Positions 11,061 through 20,512 of a stretch of 64,000 bases of DNA are shown piece by piece. The stretch's first letter is position 1, and the number at the start of each line of letters is the position of its first letter. Position numbers and translations under genes: made by a program. Source of the DNA: Neoceratodus forsteri (taxonomy: Eukaryota > Chordata > Ceratodontiformes > Ceratodontidae); NCBI GenBank assembly GCA_016271365.2, contig CM028130.1, forward strand, positions 466,459,501-466,523,500. The letters are read 5' to 3'. Below the pieces are notes generated by a model. The model searched no databases, had not been told where the DNA came from, and was given only the letters and a program-made list of their open reading frames with translations.

Positions 11061-11810
11061 TGCTCAGTACAGTCGGCAGTCTTAACCAACCAGTGTTTAC
11101 AGTTAGACTGTTGATGAGGCAAGTGAAATTAGGGGGAGACTTGAACTGCGGATTGAAAAAAAAGATAGGGGACTACAAACAAATGAAAAGTTCTCTGGTT
11201 CACATGTTTTGTCCCAGATATGTATGTACTATATCAGTTACAGGGCACTGCAGATAAACTAGAAGGACACAAATACGTTTGTGGCACAATGTCAACAAGG
11301 ATTGATTTTCTTTTTATTCCCATACAGTCCAGGTTGGTAGAGCAACTGTGACAGCTGTGGAAACCAACAATCATTTAATGCTAGCTTGTTATACAGTATT
11401 TGGGACCTCACCACACAAGACAAGGGGAAAGGGTTGTGGAAGTTGAACAGTTCTTTGCTGACACACGAAACAGTGAAGACAGAACTGTTTGAAGTATACG
11501 CAGCCAGGAAATCAGCAAAGTCTATTTATGATAATGTAGTATTGTGGTGGGAATATACAACCTAGAGTTGGCAAGAGTAAAAAATGGCTGCCTCAGACTT
11601 GCTTAGATTTGTACATTTTATTTTGTTTTGTTATATTATTGCGATACAAGTGTCATATGCTGTGGGGAAATGAGAGGTAATAAGAGCGCCATAACCAGCA
11701 GTAATGCTCTTGCACTTTTTTATAAGATTTCCCTCCCACACTTACATCACAATAGTACAACACATAACATACTGCAAATTAAGTTAGTGCAGAAGGTGCA
11801 TTTGTTTCTC
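11061..11810. other. No recognisable feature
   Basis: AT-rich sequence upstream of LINE copy A. It may include the LINE's 5' UTR. No coding frame, repeat family or RNA was recognised. Confidence 0.4.
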
Positions 11811-11814
11811 TAGT

Positions 11815-12290
11815 GAATTGTTACTGAGTTTAAAGAGCTGTACAAAACAAAGATACAGAGATTCAGGGAGCTTAAGCTGTCCAATTTGGAGGATAGAAGA
11901 ATAAGGGGTGATATTTTGCTATGGTTTAAGATCCTAAATAACTCAGACCTAACAAACCAATGTGGCATAATTTCCAGACACAGAGTGGCAAATCTCTGGT
12001 CCCACACCAAACAATTTAAAACACCAAGGGCCTATACAGACAAAAGGTATAACGTTTTTACAGTACAGGCACCAAAAGTTTGAAATACATTACCACAATA
12101 CTTGGTCAATTTAACAACCTTTGATAAGTTTAAAACAGAATTAGATAGGTACCTATGTTACATCTACATCTAGGGAAAGATACCCCCAGTAGGAGTGGGA
12201 GACAGTCTCAATGGGTTATAATGTCTACTTCTGTCTTAATCACCGAGTAAGATACCGAGTAAGAAACAAGAATGAACGAATGAATAAATA
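11815..12290 (+). mobile_element. CR1-like LINE 3' end (lineage 2)
   Basis: The plus strand encodes LEDRRIRGDILLWFKILNNS, then the C-terminal WNTLP-like block (NTLPQYLVNLTTFDKFKTEL), followed by a short 3' UTR. It ends in a tandem tail of about 12 bases (accgagtaagat). The 3' sequence gggagacagtctcaatgggtt parallels ggggagcagtctcgatgggct of the element at 50815-52345. This lineage differs from the CR1 copies whose 3' ends contain the gggcagactgg block. Confidence 0.8.
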
Positions 12291-12299
12291 AATACCCTC

Positions 12300-14340
12300 T
12301 GAATAGAATCTGAAGCATATGGGGGGATACAAAAAAGGTGACTGTGTGCCACAAGTGCAAACACACATTTTGGCCAGTATCTGAAAAATTATATATGCCA
12401 CATTTATAAGGTGGTATGATAAAAGGACTATGTTGAAAAGTAGGGGTCAAAATGCAAAAAAGTATTAAAGTTATGAGCATGCATTGAAAATTTTCAACAT
12501 ACACTCGGAACTTTGCTATTTTTAAATATTTTTATACCAAATTTTCAACATAGCCATTTCAACATGCCTTTCGGCACCATGCAATTCTGCTTAAAGTTGG
12601 ACCAGCATAACATTCTGTGGTGATTTGCATATGCAGCCCATGATGCTTTGCATTGTGGGGGCATGTGTGATTTTTGTATTTTCTTGAAACTTGGCTTCCC
12701 AGCCAAATGCCCTTTGGGGTAACCCTTGCCTCAGTGTTTTCGCACAGAGGTTCTTTGTCTTTTAAATAGTTTTTTATTTTAATGGGTTCACCACAATATA
12801 TCCAAGGCACACTGCCTTAAGGGTAGCTGGTCCATTCCACTGGGGTGTCAAACAGATGAGGCATACTAAGGAGTCCTGGTAGGATGAAACACGTGTCTAT
12901 GTCTTCTGTTAGCACCCTTTGCAAACCGTGTGAGAGGCCTTTCGGCACCATGCAATTCTGCTTAAAGTTGGACCAGCATAACATTCTGTGGTGATCTGCA
13001 TATGCAGCCCATGATGCTTTGCATTGTGGGGGCATGTGATTTTGTATTTTCTTGAAACTTGGCTTCCCAGCCAAATGCCCTTTGGGGTAACCCTTGCCTC
13101 AGTGTTTTCGCACAGAGGTTCTTTGTCTTTTAAATAGTTTTTATTTTAATGGGTTCACCACAATATATCCAAGGCACACTGCCTTAAGGGTAGCTGGTCC
13201 ATTCCACTGGGGTGTCAAACAGACGAGGCATACTGAGGAGTCCTGGTAGGACTGAAACACGTGTCTATGTCTTCTGTTAGCACCCTTTGCAAACTGTGTG
13301 AGAGGCCTTTCGGCACCATGCAATTCTGCTTAAAGTTGGACCAGCATAACATTCTGTGGTGATTTGCATATACAGCCCATGATGCTTTGCATTGTGGGGG
13401 CATGTGATTTTTTGTATTTTCTTGAAACTTGGCTTCCCAGCCAAATGCCCTTTGGGGTAACCCTTGCCTCAGTGTTTTCGCACAGAGGTTCTTTGTCTTT
13501 TAAATAGTTTTTTATTTTAATGGGTTCACTACAATATATCCAAGGCACACTGCCTTAAGGGTAGCTGGTCCATTCCACTGGGGTGTCAAACAGATGAGGC
13601 ATACTGAGAAATCCTGGTAGGACGAAACATGTGTCTATGTCTTCTGTTAGCACCCTTTGCAAACTGTGTGAGAGGCCTTTCGGCACCATGCAATTCTGCT
13701 TAAAGTTGGACCAGCATAACATTCTGTGGTGATTTGCATATGCAGCCCATGATGCTTTGCATTGTGGGGGCATGTGTGATTTTTGTATAGCCATCTTTTG
13801 ACTGCACATAGCCTTCTTATGATGCCACTTAAAGAACAAGGGCAGATAAAATGTTCAAATCCTGCCAGAAAGGTGATTTCACTCCACGAGTGTGAAAACA
13901 CATTTTGGCCAGAATTTGAAAAATGATAATGGTCACAGTCATGAGGTGGCATGAAAAAATGGCTATGTTGAAAATTTGGGGTCAAAATATTGAAAATTAT
14001 CAAAGTTACGAGTATGTCTTGAAAACTTTCAATGTATACTCGTAACTTTGTTGTTTTTCAATATGTTTATCTGAAATTCTCAACATAACCTTCTTATGAC
14101 CCCACCTCATGAACATGAATGGAGAAAACTTTCAAATCCTCCCTGAAAGGGTTTTTAACACAACAACTGCAAAATCACCTTTTGGGACATATTTTGCATA
14201 ATTTCACTAACATTGTTTATGAGGTGGGGTCCCAAAAAGGCCATGTTGAAAATTTTGGAAAAAAATCTTAAAAAATGATCAAGTTATAAAGGCAAGTTTA
14301 AAACCCACTGAAATATATTGAACCGCATACCTGATTTCCT
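12300..14340. repeat. AT-rich palindromic repeat surrounding a satellite
   Basis: Sequence on both sides of the 370-bp satellite (12300-12566 and 13794-14340) shares blocks such as cattttggccag and atgttgaaaat and forms large imperfect hairpins. The clearest has outer arms at 13965-13975 and 14076-14086 and a perfect 15-bp inner arm pair at 14001-14015 and 14036-14050. A similar pair lies at 12430-12439 and 12541-12551, and a third half-site at 14243. No coding potential was found. It may be a foldback or MITE-type repeat opened by the satellite, or one higher-order satellite. Confidence 0.7.
12567..13793. repeat. 370-bp tandem satellite, 3.3 copies
   Basis: Units begin with cctttcggcaccatgcaatt at 12567, 12938, 13306 and 13676, giving periods of 371, 368 and 370 bases. 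The fourth unit stops after about 118 bases at tttttgtat. Copies differ by few substitutions, such as one- or two-base changes in the gtcctggtagga region, so the array is young. The minus-strand open frames across each unit are repeated copies of the same shadow and have no known domain. Confidence 0.95.
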
Positions 14341-14423
14341 CAGTTCATGGTCCAGTGTTGAAGAGCTGAAGAGTGAAGACATATCCTGAGAGGATTATGA
14401 CATTGGACCCTGGTAGGTAAGGG

Positions 14424-15475
14424 GTGGGAGCTGGAATTGCCAAGCATAAACCTCCCAGGGGCTCCCAGCTCTACAGCCGAGGGAGACTCAGCCAGCAGGC
14501 GGACGGCACATTCCCAGCCACCACTCGAGACTGCAAGCCTGGACTCTCTGCAAGCAAGCCAAGCACAAGCTTCTCAGGGGCTTCCAGCTCTACAGCCGAG
14601 GGAGACTCGTTCAGCGGGCAGATGACGCTTTCCCAGCCACCGCCCAAGACCGCAAGCCCGGACTCTCTGCAAGCAAGCCAAGCACAAGCTTCCCAGGGGC
14701 TCCCAGCTCTACAGCTGAGGGAAACTCGGCCAGCAGATGGATTGCGCTTTTCCAGCCACCGCCCAAGACCGCAAGCCCAGACTCTTGGCAAGCAAGCCGA
14801 GCACAAGCTTCCCAGGGGCTTCCAGCTCTACAGCCGAGGGAAACTCGGCCAGTAGGCGGATGGCATACCTCTCAACCTTTTGTCCCCCAAATGTAGAACA
14901 TTGCCTCTCAAAATGTGGAACAAATGAGCAAAATGTGGAACACTTAATCAAATCTTTACCTAAGAAGCTCAGAACACTGTTAAAATGTTTGCATTTATAT
15001 TCAGAAAGTCTGTTATTAATTGAATAATATATCTTTTGCATCATTTACTATAGATTACTGCTTTAAAATGTTAACACTGAATGTGAGACAAGTCCTCACA
15101 ATGTGGAACAGGGTGCTTTTGTGAAGTAAAATGAGGAACGTTCCTCGTAATGTGGTACAGTTGAGAGGTATGGCGGATGGCGCTTTCCCAGCCGCTGCCC
15201 AAGACTGCAAGCCTGCACTCTCAGCAAGCAAGCCGAACACAAGCTTCCCAGGGGCTCCCAGCTCTACAGCCAAGGGAGACTCGGCCAGCAGGTGGAAAGT
15301 GCTTTCCCAGTCACCACCCGAGACCGCAAGCCTGCACTCTCAGCAAGCAAGCCGAACACAAGCTTCCCAGGGGCTCCCAGCTCTACAGCCGAGGGAGACT
15401 CGGCCAACAGGCGGACTGCGCTTTCCCAGCCACCACCCGAGACTGCAAGCCTGGACTCTCGGCAAGTAAGGTATG
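14424..15475. repeat. 119-bp GC-rich tandem array
   Basis: The landmark acagccgaggga recurs at 14473, 14592, 14711, 14830, 15265 and 15385. The period is 119-120 bases, except for one gap caused by an inserted element. Each unit carries caagcttcccaggggctcccagctctacag, then cggatggcgctttcccagcc. Frames run open through the array on both strands, encoding repeated SLQASQAQASQGLPALQ-type peptide, but the 119-base period shifts frame between units, so coding is unlikely. Confidence 0.95.
14865..15171. mobile_element. 307-bp inverted-repeat element (MITE) with 10-bp target duplication
   Basis: The element starts with atacctctcaac and ends with its exact reverse complement gttgagaggtat (12-bp terminal inverted repeats). 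It is flanked on both sides by ggcggatggc (14855-14864 and 15172-15181). It interrupts one unit of the 119-bp array. Removing the element plus one copy of the duplication restores the array period. Internal sequence is AT-rich and includes aatgtggaac repeats and no coding frame. A 9-10 bp duplication fits a Mutator-like (MULE) MITE; hAT (8 bp) or Tc1 (TA) fit less well. Confidence 0.85.
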
Positions 15476-15837
15476 ACAAAAACCGCTAACCAATCAGAAC
15501 GTGAATGCTCTTTGGCTCTGACTTTTGATTGGTTCCTGCAGTGTTCTCCTTTATTCCTTTCTAAACTGCACTAAAAGACTGTTTTCGGATGTTAAAACTG
15601 CACTGAAAGACTGTAATTTCTTATCCCATTCTACTGTTAAGACTTTTTTTACAACTGTTTAGAGTGCTAAGCTATGGAAATTGAGTGAATACAGCCCTTC
15701 CTGATTTTGTGTGCTGCTGCCAGACTTTCGGCACCAAAGCAATACGCATCCTTTTGTTTTACAAATCTGGGACCCCCGCTGGTTCAGTCGGCCTTTTGTC
15801 TAGGGCCAGCCTTTAAATTTGACCTCTCCTGTCTCTC
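15476..15837. other. Unassigned; holds inverted CCAAT pair
   Basis: Non-coding sequence between the tandem array and its detached copy. It contains aaccaatca (15488-15496) and its inverse tgattggtt (15526-15534), which look like paired CCAAT boxes of an LTR- or promoter-like region. No TATA box in a convincing position and no LTR ends were found. Confidence 0.35.
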
Positions 15838-15960
15838 ATCAGGCAAGCACAAGCTTCACAGGGGCTCCCAGCTCCACAGCCGAGGGAGACTCGGCAAGCG
15901 GGCGGACGGCGCTTTTCCAGCCGCTGTCCCAGACTGTGCCCGAGTCTCGGCAAAGGCACC
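15838..15960. repeat. Detached copy of the 119-bp unit
   Basis: The sequence caagcacaagcttcacaggggctcccagctccacag, followed by gagggagactcggcaagcgggcggacggcgctttt, matches the unit of the 14424-15475 array. About 360 bases of unrelated sequence separate it from the array, so an insertion or a deletion at the array edge is likely. Confidence 0.85.
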
Positions 15961-16432
15961 GCAAAGCCACTAAATCCCCCATGATCCCACCTCCACTTAT
16001 TAAATACACCCTCATCCCGCCTCTTCAAAGGACGCCCACTGTGATGGCTGCCATCCATTTGTAGGCAAATCTCTGCTCCTCCCCCTTCACTACTGAAAAA
16101 TTGATTCTCCTAAGCTGTGCGACTATGACATTATCCTTTGAGACTGTGGGTTCTCTACCTTTGCTGGACTCTGGTACCCCTAGGGGGGCTCGTGCCTTAG
16201 GTTCTTATCTGGCAGTAATCCTAGTACATCAGAAGTCCCTAGTAGTCTCTGTGAATATGTGCTTCTGTAAGCCGCACCATGCAGGGAATCCCTGTGCTCC
16301 CCCTCCTGACAATCCTCTATCTTATACCAGGGGTGCTTTACTGGCCTTTTTCCTTCGCAATTTGGAGAATATGACCCTCCTCTAGAATGCCTACTGCAAA
16401 ATAATTCATCTTACAGATATCTGTGTGCCCAT

Positions 16433-16690
16433 GTGCTTCCTCAGCTGCAAGCATACACTCAGGGAACTTCCTGTGCCGGTACCTGTGCTGAGCTGCCTTT
16501 TCTAGCTATCCCTCCCTCGTACTATGGCACTTGTCTTTCCCTGCATTTCTCTGCCAGAGTATTGGTATTTTTAGCTCTACATCAGTACACCCCTAGGGGT
16601 AGTGACTGGCATACCCTAATTGACAAACTGCATAGGCATGCTAGATCTAGAATATTCAGATTAACTATTGCTGCCCTATCAAAGATTCTA
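16433..16690 (+). pseudogene. LINE copy C N-terminal region upstream of 2A
   Basis: An open frame of about 86 codons before the 2A-like motif, rich in hydrophobic and Leu residues (for example LSLHFSARVLVFLALHQYTP and RLTIAALSKILVLLLL). Its function is unknown. In other 2A-bearing retrotransposons the upstream peptide is short and variable, and it has been suggested to act as a localisation signal. A separate upstream frame (16101-16385) may be part of the same 5' region. No ORF1 zinc knuckle or esterase was seen. Confidence 0.5.
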
Positions 16691-16738
16691 GTACTTCTTC
16701 TACTATGCTCCGGTAATATTGAGCTGAATCCTGGTCCC
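16691..16738 (+). other. 2A-like peptide motif, LINE copy C
   Basis: The frame reads VLLLLCSGNIELNPGP. It fits the 2A consensus (hydrophobic run, then G-D-[IV]-E-x-N-P-G-P) except that D is N. The motif lies in an open frame directly upstream of the endonuclease start (MSFWHVNVCSL). It would release the N-terminal peptide from the endonuclease-reverse transcriptase polyprotein if functional. Confidence 0.8.
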
Positions 16739-16917
16739 CCTGCAGTCGTTACATCTCCTTCCAATACTGCAAAGCTGAAAGATATGAGTTTCTGGCATGT
16801 TAATGTCTGCAGCCTCATGAAAAAGTTTACCATGATTCAGGCATGGATTAGCCAGATTTCGCTGGATGTTTTGGTGATCTCCAAATCCTGGCTCAAGCCC
16901 AGAAACCTTGGACAGTG

Positions 16918-19900
16918 AGATTAACATTTATTTATTTATTTAGCTTTTGTTGACCAGGTAAGTACACTAGACAAAACCGATGCCTATTTTCAGGTACGAC
17001 CTGGGAGAGTACAGGAAATTAATAGAACTTACAGAGTACAATTTGGAACAAGTGAGGCAGATACATTGAGGTCAGTAGAAGCATAACATACATTGTAGAT
17101 AACTCAGGTTACAACAGTGGCACAGTCAAATATAAAAGACATACAGAGTTCCTAAAGCAAAGTTCCAAGCAAGATATACAGGTATTTACAGTATATACAC
17201 ATTTTCACAGGACCACACCCAGATGGGCAGGCAGCGACAGTGGGACCAGGGCCAAGGTACAGGAGATGTTGTGCTCAAGTGCAGTGCAGGGGACCAGGGA
17301 AATCAGGGAGGATTGAAACAGTCACATACTGAGGAGAGCTTCAAGTGGTTCCACAAGGAGGTCCGTAGGCATGCCTGGGAGGGGGAGGACCGGACCCGAA
17401 CAGGAAAGGAGTTCCATAATCTAGGGGCACATGACGCAAAGTCCCTATTCCCCATTTGGGTACGCGTAGCAGGAACCTTAAGGATAGCAGGGCTCAAAGA
17501 CCTAAGGGAGCAGGTAGTGGAGACAGCAGGCACAAGGAGCTCTGCCAGCCCGGGGGGGGGGGTGCCTGTGCCCAGAACCTTACCCGTGAAACAGCCCAAA
17601 ACAAAATTCATGTAGTTGGGCGGGGAGAGCCAGTTAAACTTGCTGTACAGATCACAATGGTGAGTGAGACGAGGGTCTGTAAACGCAAAATGGCAGATAT
17701 TATTGTAGGCTACAGTCCACCTAGTGAGGTGGACCTCGGAAGTATGGGCAAACAAGAGGAGCCCATTACAGAGGGATGGTAGAAACACACCTCTTGGCCA
17801 GTGCTAGGCGAGCATCCGAAGTCAGATTATTCTTCGCCCTGTAAGCCAGACCCAATTTCCCATTGATGGCTCAACACACATTGTGGATGTGGTGACCAAG
17901 GTCGAGCCGAGGGTCAGGTGTCACCCCAAGGTATTTGATGGAGTTGGTGATGAGAACAGGAGCATCACCAATACCTGAGATGCACAGTGGAACAGGGGAG
18001 GCCTTTAACTTAGCCAGAGATCCAAACAGCATGGCCTGAGTCTTTTTAAGGTTGAGGACCAGCCTGTGGGACAATATCCAGGATTGGATATTCCTAAAAT
18101 CCCCACTCAGTTGGAGGTTAATGACCCCAATATCCTTGGAATGAGTGAGGATAACTAGGTCATCAGCATACAGGATGGCCTTACAAGAGGCAACTGAGGA
18201 GGGAAGATCGTTGTCGAAGATGGAGAAGAGCAGGGGCTCAAGGACTGACCCTTGGGGAACCCCCCAAGGACACGGCAGTGGAATCCAAAAGTACCTTACT
18301 ATATTTGGTAAGTTGCTGCCTGCCCTGAAGGTAATCGGAGAACCACCTGAGTGCAGGAGGGGACAGACCCAAGGACCCAAGTTGAGTGCAAAGCAGGGCA
18401 TGGTCAAGTAGATCAAAGGACTTAGAGAGATCAATGAAGATGGCCCCAGAGAGTCTACCCTGGTCCATAGCAGCCCTTATCCCAGAAATGACAGTGACCA
18501 GGGCAGAGGTTGTACTGTGCCCCTTACAAAAGCCATGCTGCGAGGGGTAGAGTAGCTCATGAGACTGGATATAATCCAAAAGTTGCCCCGCAACAACTTT
18601 CTCAAGAAGCTTACTGATAGCAGACAAGATGGATAGGCCGATAGTTGTCAAGAATCCTAGGATTGCCCTGTTTGAGTACAGGGACAACCCTCGCCACTTT
18701 CCATTGGTCAGGAATGACTTCAGACGTGAAGGATAGATTGACGACATGGGCCACAGGGGAGGCAATGAGGACAGCGGCTAGGCAGAGAACCTTTGGCTCC
18801 ATACCATTGTAGCCAGCACTGGAAAAGGGGGAAAGACCAGAGAGCAATCTCTACATCTCATGCGCTGTCACAGACTTGAAGAAGAACTGAGGATGAGTGG
18901 AAGGGGCTAGTTGAGGCAGAGGGACCAGGACAGGTCTGACACAATCATTGGAGGAGAATATAGAGGTGAAGGCGGACAGATCCGAGAAATGTGAGTTAAA
19001 TGCATTGGCGATGGTTAGCGGATTATTACAGCTAGCATCATCAATAAGCATGTCGGGGGCCACACAGGCGGAGGAGCCACTCACTATGTTTTTAATATTC
19101 CTCCAGAGGCTCCTAGGGTCTTTAGCTGAAGTCCGTAAGGCAGCTTTACAAAATTCACTTTTGGCAGCCCTGATCATCTTTTTGCATTCATTCCAGAGTC
19201 TCCTATACTTCTGGAATATAGCCTGGTCCATAGAGACCTTGAAATTGGCACAGCATTTGTCTCTTGCCCTCATGAGAGCTAGGAGGCTCCCATGCAACCA
19301 TTTTGCAACAGCCCCCCTTACCCTCCATCTGACAAGAGGGGGGAATGATTGTCCTGTAGCACCCTGAAGATACTAAGGAAATGACAGACTGCAGAGGGAG
19401 CATTCTGGGCATTCATCACCACAGACCAGTCTATGAGCCTAAGATCCTCCTGGAAAGACCCCAAGCCAAACCTGCAGAAGTCCCTGACTTGAAGGATTTT
19501 AGGAGGGATCTTTGGGGTAGAGACCTTCCATATACAGTAAACAGGAGCATGGTCAGAGATGGAGTCAGAGAGGATGCCAGAGGAACTAATCCTGTCAGGC
19601 CTATTTGACAGGACCCAGTCCAGGAGAGAGCTGGTACCACCTGTGGACAGCCATCTAGTGATCCTTAATAAGTTGGGACAGTGAAAGACCTGCTAGTAGT
19701 CTCATACTGCTTGCTATTGCCTCCAAGCCAGTTTAAGTTAAGATTCCCTAGAATCAGCACCTCATTATTCCCTGTCCTAGAACCAACAGAGTCAAGAAGG
19801 GAAGATAAACCCAGTACACCCCCTGTGGGGGGGGGGTTATAAGTACACACAATGTGAAGCGTCTTTGTATTCCCTAGCAGCAGCACAGTATACAGTAGCT

Positions 19901-19921
19901 CACAAGAGGACTGCACAGGCT
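16918..19921 (-). mobile_element. Rex1/Babar-like LINE copy B, inserted in copy C
   Basis: A minus-strand LINE of the same family as copies A, C and D. Its 3' end, seen on the plus strand as atttatttatttatttagct (from 16927), abuts copy C's interrupted endonuclease. Its 5' end (partial endonuclease with RNMGNLN-type blocks) abuts 19922. Length is about 3.0 kb, so it is 5'-truncated within the endonuclease and has no 2A motif. No clear target duplication was seen beyond a possible acat. Because copy C's frame resumes exactly, B is younger than C. Confidence 0.85.
17303..19297 (-). pseudogene. LINE copy B linker, reverse transcriptase and C-terminal domain
   Basis: Minus-strand frames in order: linker 19297-18851 (RLWNECKKMIRAAKSEFCKA), 18765-18238 with ISKLLEKVVAGQLLDYI, HGFCKGHSTTSALVTVISG, FIDLSKSFDLLDH and LRWFSDYLQGRQQL, then 18434-17871 with GVPQGSVLEPLLFSIFDNDL, the catalytic YADDLVIL and NSIKYLGVTPDPRLDLGHHI. 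The C-terminal tail is at 17788-17303 (RDFASCAPRLWNSFPVRVRS). The polymerase aspartates are present, but the frames are broken at least three times. Confidence 0.87.
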
Positions 19922-20512
19922 GCACATCCCTACTTACACGCTATTCAGAACAGACAGAGTGACTAGAGGAGGAGGAATGGCACTCTATGTTAAGGAAAAG
20001 TGCTCTGTATCCTGTCTTAACTCAGCTACTGTCAAAAATGAATTTGAATGTTTAGCTATTAAGATTGAGTTATCCACTTCCCTCGTACTTTGTGTAATAG
20101 GTTGTTATAGACCGCCGTCCGCTGGGCTACAGTTTCTTATGCATCTTGGCTCTTTATTAGAGAAAGGGAACCTTAAAACAGTTATCCTAGGGGATCTCAA
20201 CTTCAACTGGCTATCCAAGACCTCTACTCCTTTGAATACCTTCTGTGACTCCCTTGGGCTGACGCAATTAATTGGTGAACCTACATGCCCGAATAAAGGA
20301 ATCCTAGCAATAGTACCCTGCTAGATGTTATACTAGTTAATAAGCCCCACTTATTCTCTCATGCTGGCACCTTTTTTTGGGATGTTAGCGATCATTGCTT
20401 CTTTATTGCTTTCAGATCGCTACATAATACAGTACCAGCAGCTATATTTAACACTAAAAGGTCACTTCGGAACTTCAATCTGCTTGCCTACATCAATGAC
20501 CTGAAACATTTA

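Larger units (their letters stand above)
16780..20330 (+). pseudogene. LINE copy C endonuclease, split by LINE B
   Basis: APE-type endonuclease of copy C. Left part: MSFWHVNVCSLMKKFTMIQA and LDVLVISKSWLKP (ETWL block changed to KSWL), to 16917. Right part from 19922: RTDRVTRGGGMALYVKEKCS, VIGCYRPPSAGLQF, ILGDLNFNWLS and LTQLIGEPTCPNKG. The SDHC block lies in another frame near 20388 (DVSDHCFFIAF). The interrupting LINE B occupies 16918-19921. A one-base frame change lies near 16905. Confidence 0.82.

Noticed and set aside
12567..13839. Repeated minus-strand open frames of 60-118 codons
   Set aside because: They are copies of the same shadow frame in each unit of the 370-bp satellite, with no known domain.
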